Shown here in pieces: positions 15,794 to 22,756 of a stretch of 64,000 nucleotides of DNA. How positions within the stretch are numbered: the stretch's first letter is position 1; every line of letters begins with the position of its first letter. This DNA is from DASWED01 sp036394995. Its GTDB lineage: Bacteria > Actinomycetota > UBA4738 > JACQTL01. Position numbers and translations under genes: made by a program. The stretch covers positions 1 to 64,000 of the forward strand of contig DASWED010000060.1 in NCBI GenBank assembly GCA_036394995.1, read 5' to 3'. The notes beneath the pieces were generated by a model. The model had not been told where the DNA came from. It was given only the letters and a program-made list of their open reading frames with translations, and ran no database searches.

Positions 15794-15866
15794 GGCCCAC
15801 CTCCTGCCGGCGTCGATGGCATGGAGGCAAGCGTATGCGGGGAGGCCGTCTCTGGGGGGGGCGCGT

Positions 15867-16205
15867 CTAGACGACGGTGCCGGGGCGACCGTCGGGGGTG
15901 GTGAAGGGGAGCCCCTGGCGGTCCCAGGCGTCCATGCCCCCGACCAGGTTGTGGGCCTCGTAGCCACGGGCCTGGAGCATCATCGTGGCCAGCTCGCTCC
16001 GGTTGCCCACCCGGCACACCAGGACCACCGGGCGGTCGTGGTCGAGGTCCGAGCCGGCGCCGGCCATGAGCTCGTTGAGCGGGATGTGCACCGCGCCCTC
16101 GATGCGCCCGGCCTCCCATTCCACCGGCTCGCGGACGTCCACGATCTGCACCTCGTCGCGGCGTTCGTACACGCCGGCCGGTGTGGTCAACAGGTCATCG
16201 CTCAC
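15867..16205 (-). CDS. Rhodanese-like sulfurtransferase
   Basis: This single-domain 112-residue rhodanese has IVDVREPVEWEAGRIEGAVHIPL at 21-43 and the active-site loop CRVGNRS at 64-70, with Cys64 as the persulfide-forming residue. Typical roles are sulfur transfer or thiosulfate/cyanide handling in the cytoplasm, here without specific context. The start is GTG at 16205 with only a weak ribosome binding site. It lies 44 bases downstream of the macro-domain gene on the same strand. Confidence 0.85.
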   Translation of the reverse strand: MSDDLLTTPAGVYERRDEVQIVDVREPVEWEAGRIEGAVHIPLNELMAGAGSDLDHDRPVVLVCRVGNRSELATMMLQARGYEAHNLVGGMDAWDRQGLPFTTPDGRPGTVV

Positions 16206-16249
16206 GGAGAAACTCTATCAATGGTCCTCGATTCGACCCGATCGTGAGG

Positions 16250-16768
16250 TCAGTCGTACTCCGCGAGGGCCACGCGAAAGGCCTCGTGCGTGCCCTCGTC
16301 GAACAGCACGAACCGGACCACGCGGACCTTCGTGTTCGCGGACCTGACCGCGGAGATCGCCACCGGGGCCGCCATCACCACCGGGTAGCCGTACACGCCG
16401 GTGGAGATGGCCGGGAACGCGACGGTGTGGGCCCCCAGCTCGTCCGCCACGCGGAGCGACTCGGTGTGGCAACTCGCCAGGAGCCTCGAGCGATCCTCGC
16501 TCCGGGAGAACACCGGTCCCACGGTGTGGATGACCCATTTCGCGGGGAGCCGCCCGGCGGTGGTGGCCACGGCCTGGCCGGTGGGGAGGCCGTCCGGGTA
16601 CCGCTCGGCCCGGATCCGCTTGCATTCGGCCAGGATCTCCGGCCCGCCGCGCCGGTGGACCGCGCCGTCCACGCCGCCCCCTCCCATGAGCGAGGAGTTG
16701 GCCGCGTTCACGATGGCGTCCACCGCCTGCTGGGTGATGTCGCCCGGGAGCAGCTCGATCTGGGGCAT
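16250..16768 (-). CDS. Macro domain protein (ADP-ribose binding / deacetylase)
   Basis: This 172-residue stand-alone macro domain of the MacroD/YmdB type has GDITQQAVDAIVNAANSSL at 9-27, the catalytic glycine-rich loop GGGGVDGAVHR at 29-39, and the C-terminal phosphate-binding loop AISTGVYGYP at about 119-128. These motifs predict hydrolysis of O-acetyl-ADP-ribose or mono-ADP-ribose from proteins. The gene lies between the LarA-like protein and the rhodanese, all on the minus strand. No partner ADP-ribosyltransferase is seen in the window. Confidence 0.9.
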   Translation of the reverse strand: MPQIELLPGDITQQAVDAIVNAANSSLMGGGGVDGAVHRRGGPEILAECKRIRAERYPDGLPTGQAVATTAGRLPAKWVIHTVGPVFSRSEDRSRLLASCHTESLRVADELGAHTVAFPAISTGVYGYPVVMAAPVAISAVRSANTKVRVVRFVLFDEGTHEAFRVALAEYD

Positions 16769-16822
16769 TCCACGGCCGTCCTTCCTCCCCCCCTCGGATC
16801 GGGGCTGCGGGCAACACGGACG

Positions 16823-18211
16823 CTACTGTCGGGATACGGCGGGAGGGTACCGGACGAACGCCACCGACGGGTTCGGCCCATGGACGTCGGCGGCGATCCC
16901 CAGCGCCTCCTCCACGGTGGCCGCCGGCTCGAATCCCACGTGGCGGACCACGTCCGGCGACTCCGCGCCCGCCACCACCACCCGTCCCGCGTGGCGGAGC
17001 CGCTTCAGCGGGTACAGCGCCATGATCGGGTGGGTGGGATGGAATCCGAACCCCGTCCGGTACCGCTCGACCAGGTCCTCGCGCGCGGCGAGCTCCGGTT
17101 CGAACCGGTCCCGGGCGTCGTACGGGTCACGGGTCTCGGGGAGCACGCGCTCCCACACCTCGCGGTACGAGGGGTGGTGGACGTCGTCCCACCGGTCCGG
17201 GCACGGGGTGGCCAGGATCACCGTGCACCCCGGTGCCCCGACGGCCTCGATCATCCCGCCCAGGTATCCGAGGCCGGTCGAGATGAGGGTGAGGATGGGG
17301 TTCGTGAACGAATACGCGGCGTAGGGGCTCCAGTCGGGGACGCCGTACAGGACCACGTCGGCCCGTTCGTCCAGGAGCGTGCGCCGCGGCCGCTGGTGCT
17401 CCCGGGTCACGCGCATCACCTCGTCGCGCGTCGCCCGGACGCTCCCGGCGAGGACCCTGTGGACCTCGAGGGGGTTCGACAGCAGCGTCTCCACCTTGAA
17501 GATCCGCCCCGGGCCCAGCTCCCGCTCCACCACGGCGCCCATGCGATCCAGGGCCTCGTGCATCCGGTTGCCGTCGATCGACATGCTCATGGTGTCCGGC
17601 GTGTGGTGGGTCCGGATCGAACGGTAGGAGGACAGCCCCACGCACACCGACTTCCATCCGCCCGAGAACCCCCGGGTGGTGGAGGCGTTCACGTAGACCG
17701 TGAGGTCGGACTCGGTCACGGCCCGGCTGACGTCGACCGGTTCACCGGGGTCGGTGTCGCCGAGGTGCTCGAGGCCGTCCGGGTCCTCGGCGTCGTGGCA
17801 CCGGAGGCGTCCGGCCGCCGCGAACTCACCCGCGAGGCCGGTGCCGATCAGCCGGCCCAGCTCGTCGGCGGTGAACTGGCGGTGCAGGGCGTTCGCGCAC
17901 AGCAGCGTGACCCGCTCGCGGGCGGCCCCGCCCCGCTCCAGCTCCTGGAGCACCAGGGGCAGGGCCGTCTCCCACAACGGCGCGTAGCAGGGGACGGTGG
18001 GGTCGTCGAAGGCCACGGTGACCCGGCCGGCCCCCCGGGCCAGCTCGGCGAGCGGCTCGGTGTCCATGGGGCCTCGCAACGCGTGCAGGATCTCCGCGGC
18101 GAGGTCCCCGGCCGGCGGGACCGGCAGCGAGAGGCCCGGCGGCACGACGTGCGCGTCGTCGGGGAGGTCGGCTTCGACCCAGGCGTTCCCGAACACGAGA
18201 TGCTCGCGCAT
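16823..18211 (-). CDS. LarA-like (lactate racemase domain) protein
   Basis: This 462-residue protein is of the LarA/DUF2088 family. The loop GFSGGWK at 181-187 carries the lysine (K187) equivalent to the residue that binds the nickel-pincer nucleotide (NPN) cofactor in lactate racemase. The catalytic-type histidine is present as ANALHRQFT (H110). Two other active-site positions differ. The usual Asp-x-Thr-Arg-Pro appears as DDPTVP, and the His four to six residues before GFSGG is missing (NASTTR). It is therefore more likely a 2-hydroxyacid racemase or epimerase with another substrate than lactate racemase. No larB/C/E cofactor genes are in the window. The ATG at 18211 is 36 bases from the divergent glycosylase start. 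Confidence 0.78.
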   Translation of the reverse strand: MREHLVFGNAWVEADLPDDAHVVPPGLSLPVPPAGDLAAEILHALRGPMDTEPLAELARGAGRVTVAFDDPTVPCYAPLWETALPLVLQELERGGAARERVTLLCANALHRQFTADELGRLIGTGLAGEFAAAGRLRCHDAEDPDGLEHLGDTDPGEPVDVSRAVTESDLTVYVNASTTRGFSGGWKSVCVGLSSYRSIRTHHTPDTMSMSIDGNRMHEALDRMGAVVERELGPGRIFKVETLLSNPLEVHRVLAGSVRATRDEVMRVTREHQRPRRTLLDERADVVLYGVPDWSPYAAYSFTNPILTLISTGLGYLGGMIEAVGAPGCTVILATPCPDRWDDVHHPSYREVWERVLPETRDPYDARDRFEPELAAREDLVERYRTGFGFHPTHPIMALYPLKRLRHAGRVVVAGAESPDVVRHVGFEPAATVEEALGIAADVHGPNPSVAFVRYPPAVSRQ

Positions 18212-18233
18212 CGGCGGGACTGTAGCGGAGCGG

Positions 18234-18239
18234 TAGTCT
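18234..18239 (+). promoter_or_regulatory. Predicted -10 box for leaderless glycosylase transcript
   Basis: TAGTCT lies 8 bases upstream of the GTG at 18248 inside the 36-base divergent gap. No Shine-Dalgarno sequence is present. This matches the leaderless pattern seen at several other genes of the window. Confidence 0.3.
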
Positions 18240-18247
18240 TTCGCGCC

Positions 18248-18871
18248 GTGCCCAGGGTCAGCGCCGCCGCCGCCACCGCCGAGATCGCCCGCCGCGATCC
18301 GGTCATGGCCGGGCTCATCGAGCGCGCCGGACCCCTCCGGATCCGCCCACCCCGCGACCCCGACCCGTTCGTGGAGCTGGCCGAGGCCATCGCGTACCAG
18401 CAGCTGGCCGGGCGGGCCGCCGCGGCGATCTGGTCCCGGGTGGCGGCGCTGTTCGACGGAGACATCACCCCCGAGCGGGTCGCGGCCACGCCCGACCAGG
18501 ACTTCCGGAGTGCTGGATTCTCGGCCGCGAAGACCGCCTCGGTGAAGGACCTCGCCGCCAAGGTCCTCGACGGCACCGTGCCGCTCGAGCGGCTCCGGCG
18601 GATGAAGGACGACGAGATCGTCCGGCGGCTGTCGGAGGTCCGGGGGATCGGCACGTGGACCGCGGAGATGTTCCTGATCTTCACGCTGCGGCGCATGGAC
18701 GTGTGGCCGGTGCTCGACTACGGCGTCCGCAACGGATATCGAATCGCCTACGGGCTCCCGGAGATCCCCACGCCGAAGGAGCTCCAGCTGGAGGGTGAGC
18801 GGTTCCGGCCGTATCGCACGGTGGCGGCGTGGTACTGCTGGCGGGCGGTGGCGCTCGACCGGGGCCCGTAG
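18248..18871 (+). CDS. DNA-3-methyladenine glycosylase II (AlkA-like, HhH-GPD)
   Basis: This 207-residue base-excision repair glycosylase has a helix-hairpin-helix VRGIGTWTAEMFLIF at 131-145 and the catalytic aspartate D157 in WPVLDYGVRNGY. These are the hallmarks of the HhH-GPD alkylation glycosylases that remove 3-methyladenine and related bases. No C-terminal [4Fe-4S] cysteines are present, as expected for AlkA rather than Nth/MutY. The GTG start at 18248 appears leaderless; an internal ATG at 18302 would give a shorter protein that still contains the domain. Confidence 0.9.
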   Translation: MPRVSAAAATAEIARRDPVMAGLIERAGPLRIRPPRDPDPFVELAEAIAYQQLAGRAAAAIWSRVAALFDGDITPERVAATPDQDFRSAGFSAAKTASVKDLAAKVLDGTVPLERLRRMKDDEIVRRLSEVRGIGTWTAEMFLIFTLRRMDVWPVLDYGVRNGYRIAYGLPEIPTPKELQLEGERFRPYRTVAAWYCWRAVALDRGP

Positions 18872-18882
18872 GCCCCGAACCC

Positions 18883-19272
18883 TCAGCCGGTCCGCCGGCC
18901 GCCGGACCCCCGCGAGTGAGCCGCGTTCGCCAGCACGTTCGCCAGGGCCGTCTCGAAGCCGGGGCGCGTGGGGTCCAGGACCAGGAGGTCGTCGGCGGCC
19001 CCGAGCTCTCCGCGGTGCAGGACCACGGCCGGGATCGGTCGGCTCAGGCCTCCCAGGACCGCGGCCACCTCCGCCCCCGGGACCCGGGGGAGGCTCTGGT
19101 CCACGACGGCGAGGTCGGCCTCCCCGGCGAAGCACGCCTCGAGGAGGTCGAACGAGCTGTGGCCCTCGAACACGACCTCGTGCCCGGCCCCGGCCACGAT
19201 CCCCGAGACGCGGGCGGCCAGCTCCGGATCCGGCGTGCCCACCGCCACCCTCAACGTCGCCACGGTTGCCAC
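18883..19272 (-). CDS. Degenerate response-regulator receiver-like protein
   Basis: This 129-residue protein has the alternating beta/alpha pattern of a CheY-type receiver (LRVAVGTPDPELAARV, then DLAVVDQSLPRVPGAEVAAVL). It keeps the phospho-acceptor position D58 but lacks the acidic pair after strand 1 (only D15), the Thr/Ser of strand 4 (His86) and the conserved Lys of strand 5 (Asp100). It is therefore probably a pseudo-receiver that cannot be regulated by normal phosphorylation. The GTG start is supported by GGGGAG about 10 bases upstream. It lies downstream of the 28-residue pre-peptide gene on the same strand, separated by a strongly folded spacer. A role in that cassette is inference. 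Confidence 0.65.
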   Translation of the reverse strand: MATVATLRVAVGTPDPELAARVSGIVAGAGHEVVFEGHSSFDLLEACFAGEADLAVVDQSLPRVPGAEVAAVLGGLSRPIPAVVLHRGELGAADDLLVLDPTRPGFETALANVLANAAHSRGSGGRRTG

Positions 19273-19300
19273 GTCATCACTCCCCGGGGTGTACGAGGTA

Positions 19301-19440
19301 GACGGGACAGGCGGCCCGATCGCCTGGACGGAACTTCCGGGGGTGGAGCGCCCCGGGAGGCTCGGGCCGCCTGTCCTGCTCCCGGCCCGCCGTCCGCAGA
19401 CGCATCCCCCAGTCCAACGCTCCTTGGACCGGCTGGCCGG
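19301..19440. ncRNA. Strongly structured spacer, possible RNA element
   Basis: A perfect 15-bp inverted repeat joins 19305-19319 (GGACAGGCGGCCCGA) to 19362-19376, extended by one G-U and one C-G pair. Its interior contains a second 9-bp hairpin (19334-19342 with 19351-19359, one G-U). Shorter hairpins follow at 19391-19402 (CGTC/GACG), 19412-19429 (GTCCAA/TTGGAC) and 19429-19440 (CCGG/CCGG). No U-run follows on either strand, so a standard terminator is unlikely. On the minus strand it would lie between the pre-peptide gene and the receiver-like gene. Alternatives are a leader/attenuator, a processing site, or an independent small RNA. It does not match any riboswitch consensus I know. Confidence 0.4.
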
Positions 19441-19458
19441 ATCCTGACCTCAGGTGCC

Positions 19459-19545
19459 CTAGTGCCAGGGGAAGCTGGCCGTTCCGGCAAGAGCCATGGC
19501 CACGATCGAAAGGACCGCGCCCAGCGCGAGAAGAAGTCGCTTCAC
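19459..19545 (-). CDS. 28-residue exported pre-peptide, candidate signalling peptide
   Basis: This is a very short gene starting GTG at 19545. The peptide begins MKRLLLALGAVLSIVAM and ends ALAGTASFPWH: a basic start, a hydrophobic core of about 14 residues, and signal-peptidase-like sites (ALA or GTA) that would release GTASFPWH or SFPWH. A GAGGGGG ribosome binding site is about 10 bases upstream. A promoter (TTGACT-18-TACCAT) predicts transcription from about 19590. It is divergent from an HTH-TPR regulator starting 246 bases away. This layout, a tiny secreted peptide beside an HTH-TPR receptor, is that of RRNPP-type quorum sensing and related actinobacterial pairs. That role is inference; the gene itself is well supported by start, ribosome binding site, promoter and signal-like sequence. 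Confidence 0.6.
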   Translation of the reverse strand: MKRLLLALGAVLSIVAMALAGTASFPWH

Positions 19546-19597
19546 GGGATGTCGCCCCCTCTCTGGAGCTCGAGGTTCGCGGTTGACGGGTGCTGCG

Positions 19598-19627
19598 ATG
19601 GTACTCAGGGACTTCACAGAAAGTCAA
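19598..19627 (-). promoter_or_regulatory. Predicted promoter of the 28-residue pre-peptide gene
   Basis: On the minus strand, TTGACT (19627-19622) and TACCAT (19603-19598) are 18 bases apart, giving a leader of about 45 nt before the GTG. The surrounding DNA is clearly more AT-rich than its neighbours. The nonamer GCGCATTCT occurs twice upstream (19671-19679 and 19726-19734) and could be a regulator site. Confidence 0.45.
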
Positions 19628-19738
19628 GCTCGATTGTTACATCCATGCGAATGTTCCGCGACGATCGTCGGCGCATTCTCGCAGGTCGACGGCGCCTTCC
19701 GGTCCCCACATCGCGAGGCCATGCTGCGCATTCTACTA

Positions 19739-19785
19739 AACAACATGTGAAGCTTCTTGTTAACTGTCAGTGCAGGTCGTAAGCT
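19739..19785 (+). promoter_or_regulatory. Predicted promoter and operator-like repeat of the HTH-TPR regulator
   Basis: TTGTTA (19757-19762) and TAAGCT (19780-19785) are 17 bases apart, and the GTG start follows 6 bases later, so the transcript should be leaderless. An inverted repeat AACAA-N13-TTGTT (19739-19743 and 19757-19761) overlaps the -35, and a perfect 8-bp palindrome GAAGCTTC (19749-19756) lies within it. The layout suggests autoregulation by repression, but this is motif reading only. Confidence 0.4.
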
Positions 19786-19791
19786 CCACCC

Positions 19792-21078
19792 GTGGACTTC
19801 GCGGAGCGTTTCCGGGATCTGCGTGTGCAGGCGGGCCTGTCCAAGACGGCCCTGGCCCGGCCCCGGTACACGGTGAGCTACGTCAGCCAGATCGAGTCCG
19901 GGAAGCGGACCCCCTCGGCCGACGCCACCCTGTTCTTCGCGGAGCGCCTCCGGGTCAGCTCCCGCTTCCTGACCACCGGCGTCCCCGACGGGATGGAGGA
20001 TTCCCTCAGGTACCGGCTGGAGGGGGCTCAGCGAGCCATCCGGGAGAACCGGTTGGGGGACGCGGAATCCGACCTTCGAGCGCTGGTGGGCGAGGCCGAG
20101 CGGTACGGGGTGCGACGCATCCAGGCCAGGGGCCTGGCGCTGCTGGGCGAGGCTCTGGCCCTGGCCGGTCGGTTCCGGGAGGCCATCGACCGGCTGGAGG
20201 AGGCGCTCGACACCGGCGAGCTCATGGAACGGGACGCCGGCCTGACCGTCTCGCGTCTGGCCCGGACGTACCGCACGGTGGGGGACTTGGCGTACGCCGC
20301 CGAGCTCGTGGAGGGATTCCTGAACCGCGGCGAACGGCCTCCGCTGGAGCCGGGGATCGCGGCCGAGCTGCAGTCCGTGCTCGTGTCGATCTATTTCGAA
20401 CGCGGCGACATCCACCGGTCCGAGCAGGCCGCCCTCCGTGCGCTGGCCGCGGCGGGCCAGGGCGCGCCGCCAGAGATCCGGGCCAACGCCTACTGGGACG
20501 CCAGCCGGGTCATGGCCGAGGCGAAGCGGTGGGACGAGGCCCTTGACTTCGCCACCCGGGCCCGGGTGCTGATGGAGGAGATCGACGACCGCCGGAGCGT
20601 GGCTCGCCTCCACAACGCGTACGCGTTCGTGTGCCTGGAGGTGGACCCGCCACGGACCTCGGAGGCCGCCGATCACCTCGACCTGGCGGAGTCGATGCTG
20701 GAGGAGACGGGCGCGGTGGGGGACCTCGCGTACGTGCTCTCGGAGCGGAGCCGTCTGGCCCTCATCGAGGAACGACCGGAGGAGGCGCTCCGGCACGCCC
20801 AGCGGGCCCTGGTCCACGCCGGCGACGACGAGAACGAGACCGCGCGGTGCCTGTTCCTGGCGGGGCGCGCCCACGCCGGGCTGGGCCAGGCCGGGGAGGC
20901 CCGCGGAGCGCTCCGCGAGGCCGCGAACCTGTTCGAGAAGCACGGCGCCCGGCAGCAGGTGGCGGCGTGCTTCCGGGAGATCGGCGAGCTCGACCTCGCC
21001 GAAGGCGACATGGAATCGGCGCTGGAATCGCTGCGGGCGGGGCTGTCGGCCCTCGATCCCCGCCGGTCCCGCGCCTGA
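19792..21078 (+). CDS. HTH-TPR transcriptional regulator (RRNPP-like)
   Basis: This 428-residue protein has an N-terminal XRE-type helix-turn-helix at about 4-60 (LRVQAGLSKTALA, then YTVSYVSQIESGKRTPSAD). A long run of TPR-like helical hairpins follows from about 72 to 420, for example ARGLALLGEALALAGRFREA and ARCLFLAGRAHAGLGQAGEA. This architecture is shared with peptide-binding regulators (PlcR, NprR, Rgg class) and with actinobacterial HTH-TPR regulators, where the TPR superhelix binds a short peptide. The GTG at 19792 appears leaderless. A divergent gene 246 bases away encodes a small exported peptide, a plausible ligand. A GC-rich hairpin just after the stop may end the transcript. DNA targets other than the local promoter are unknown. 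Confidence 0.85.
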   Translation: MDFAERFRDLRVQAGLSKTALARPRYTVSYVSQIESGKRTPSADATLFFAERLRVSSRFLTTGVPDGMEDSLRYRLEGAQRAIRENRLGDAESDLRALVGEAERYGVRRIQARGLALLGEALALAGRFREAIDRLEEALDTGELMERDAGLTVSRLARTYRTVGDLAYAAELVEGFLNRGERPPLEPGIAAELQSVLVSIYFERGDIHRSEQAALRALAAAGQGAPPEIRANAYWDASRVMAEAKRWDEALDFATRARVLMEEIDDRRSVARLHNAYAFVCLEVDPPRTSEAADHLDLAESMLEETGAVGDLAYVLSERSRLALIEERPEEALRHAQRALVHAGDDENETARCLFLAGRAHAGLGQAGEARGALREAANLFEKHGARQQVAACFREIGELDLAEGDMESALESLRAGLSALDPRRSRA

Positions 21079-21089
21079 AGCGTTCGATC

Positions 21090-21116
21090 CCCCGGCGCCG
21101 CCGCTCGGCGCCGGGG
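21090..21116 (+). terminator. GC-rich hairpin after HTH-TPR gene
   Basis: A perfect 10-bp stem (CCCCGGCGCC at 21090-21099 with GGCGCCGGGG at 21107-21116) with a 7-base loop starts 11 bases after the stop codon. There is no T-run, but such hairpins can act as terminators or 3'-end stabilisers in GC-rich actinobacteria. Confidence 0.45.
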
Positions 21117-21242
21117 CCGGAGGTCCGCCTCCGGATCGCCGCCCCGGGGCATCCCCCCCTCGCCCCGGGGCGGTTCCCTTTGTCTGCCCACCGCGCGCGG
21201 AGCCCAATCCGGCAGCCTGCGACCCGACGCGGCCTTCGCCCG

Positions 21243-21248
21243 TAGAGT
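21243..21248 (+). promoter_or_regulatory. Predicted -10 box for leaderless CPBP protease transcript
   Basis: TAGAGT ends 6 bases before the ATG at 21255 with no Shine-Dalgarno sequence in between, predicting a leaderless mRNA. Confidence 0.4.
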
Positions 21249-21254
21249 TGACCC

Positions 21255-22055
21255 ATGCGAACCGATCGGCGGGATCGGGCCGAGGTCGCGGGGCCGCCGT
21301 TCCCCGCCACGCCCCTGCCGGCGACGTCGGTCGGCCGGCGGACGCTGGCCGAGGAGCTCGTGCTGGTCCTGTCGCTCTCGCTGCTGGCAGCCGCGGCGGA
21401 CGCTCTCCTCAGCTTCACCGCCGCGCCGGTCAACTCGTCGGTGTCGGTCGCCGCGGTGCCGCAGACCCCCCGCCTGGTGGAGCAGCTGTACTCCATCGTG
21501 TTCGCGCTGCCTCCGGTGTGGCTGGTGTTCTACCTGCTCCGCAGGAACAGGGAGCGGGCGTCGGCCATCGGCATGGCGTTCGACAGGCCCCGGTTCGACC
21601 TCACCGCATCGGTCATCCTCGCGCTGGTGGTTGGGGTGGCCGGAGTCGGGGTGTACATCGCGGCGGTCCGCCTGGGAACCAACCGGCTGGTCGTCCCGAT
21701 CCCGCCCCTCGGCCTGTGGTGGAGCCTCCCGATCCTGTTCCTGAGCGCAGCGCAGAACGCGCTGCTCGAGGAGACCGTGGTGGTGGGGTACATGGTCACC
21801 CGGCTCCAGCAGATCGGGACGCCGGGGCTGATGGCGGTCGGCGCGTCCGCGCTGCTGCGCGGGACCTACCACCTGTATCAGGGGTGGGGTGGGTTCACCG
21901 GGAACCTGGCCATGGGCCTGCTGTTCGGGCTGGTGTTCCTGCGGTGGAGACGGACCTGGCCGCTCGTGATGGCACACTTCCTCCTGGACGCCGGGGCGGG
22001 CCTGCTGTACATCGCGTACTCGGACAAGCTCCCCGGCCTCCTGGGAGTCGGATGA
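21255..22055 (+). CDS. CPBP family intramembrane metalloprotease
   Basis: This 266-residue integral membrane protein is of the CPBP (CAAX protease/bacteriocin-processing, Abi) family. Hydrophobic helices include about 35-52, 78-96, 117-138, 152-170, 191-203 and 219-231. Motif 1 is LLEETVVVGYM with E172 and E173. Motif 2 contains LLRGTYHLYQGWGG with H206, and motif 3 AHFLLDAG with H241. These Glu and His residues are the expected metal ligands, so the protein should be catalytically competent. Substrates in bacteria are mostly unknown. The stop codon overlaps the start of the HAD phosphatase (ATGA). Confidence 0.87.
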   Translation: MRTDRRDRAEVAGPPFPATPLPATSVGRRTLAEELVLVLSLSLLAAAADALLSFTAAPVNSSVSVAAVPQTPRLVEQLYSIVFALPPVWLVFYLLRRNRERASAIGMAFDRPRFDLTASVILALVVGVAGVGVYIAAVRLGTNRLVVPIPPLGLWWSLPILFLSAAQNALLEETVVVGYMVTRLQQIGTPGLMAVGASALLRGTYHLYQGWGGFTGNLAMGLLFGLVFLRWRRTWPLVMAHFLLDAGAGLLYIAYSDKLPGLLGVG

Positions 22056-22720
22056 AGAACCCGCGCGAGATCGCCGCCGCCCTGTTCGATCTCGACGGGC
22101 TGGCCGTCGACTCCGAGCCGCTGCACGTGGAGGCGTGGCGGAGGGCCATGGAGGAGGCCGGCGCGGGGTGGGACCCGGCGTGGATCGACCCGTACTTCGG
22201 CACGCCGGTGTCGAACACGGCGGCCGGGCTGGCCCGGGACCACGGCCTCGAACCGGCCCGCGTGCAGGCCCTGCGCGATCGGGCGTTCGACGAGCTCACC
22301 GCCGGGGGGATCGATCCGCGGCCCGGGTTGGTCGAGACCGTGCGCATGCTCCGCAAGGGGCGGGTCCGGGTGGGCGTGGTGACCTCGGGAACGCGGACCT
22401 ACGTGGAACGCGCGCTCCACGGTTTGCAGGGCGTCCGGTTCGACGCCGTGGTCACCCGCGAGGACGTGCAGCACGCCAAGCCCCATCCCGAGCCGTACCT
22501 GCGGGGGGCCCAGCTGCTGCGCATCGAGCCCTGGCGGTGCGTGGCGCTGGAGGACGCGCCCACCGGGATCGAGTCGGCCGCCAAGGCGGGGATGCTCACC
22601 ATCGCCGTGCCGAACGAGCACACCGCGCGGATGGACTTCTCCCGGGCCGACGTGGTGGTCGCCGACCTGATGGAGGCGGCGACGTGGATCCTCGAGCGGG
22701 CCGGTTCGGATCCGTCGTAG
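22052..22720 (+). CDS. HAD-superfamily sugar-phosphate phosphatase/phosphomutase-like
   Basis: This 222-residue HAD subfamily IA protein carries motif I ALFDLDGLAVDSEPL with nucleophile D13 and acid D15, and motif II VTSGTRTYVERAL. Lys KPHPEPY and EDAPTGIESAAKAGM supply motifs III and IV. The cap after motif I and the DxDGxxxDSE pattern place it near beta-phosphoglucomutase, phosphoglycolate phosphatase and 2-deoxyglucose-6-phosphatase. The exact substrate cannot be read from the sequence. The ATG lies in the ATGA overlap with the CPBP gene, so the two are translationally coupled. Confidence 0.87.
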   Translation: MKNPREIAAALFDLDGLAVDSEPLHVEAWRRAMEEAGAGWDPAWIDPYFGTPVSNTAAGLARDHGLEPARVQALRDRAFDELTAGGIDPRPGLVETVRMLRKGRVRVGVVTSGTRTYVERALHGLQGVRFDAVVTREDVQHAKPHPEPYLRGAQLLRIEPWRCVALEDAPTGIESAAKAGMLTIAVPNEHTARMDFSRADVVVADLMEAATWILERAGSDPS

Positions 22721-22756
22721 GACCGCCCCGGAACGGATCGTCCCGACCGCGAGGAG

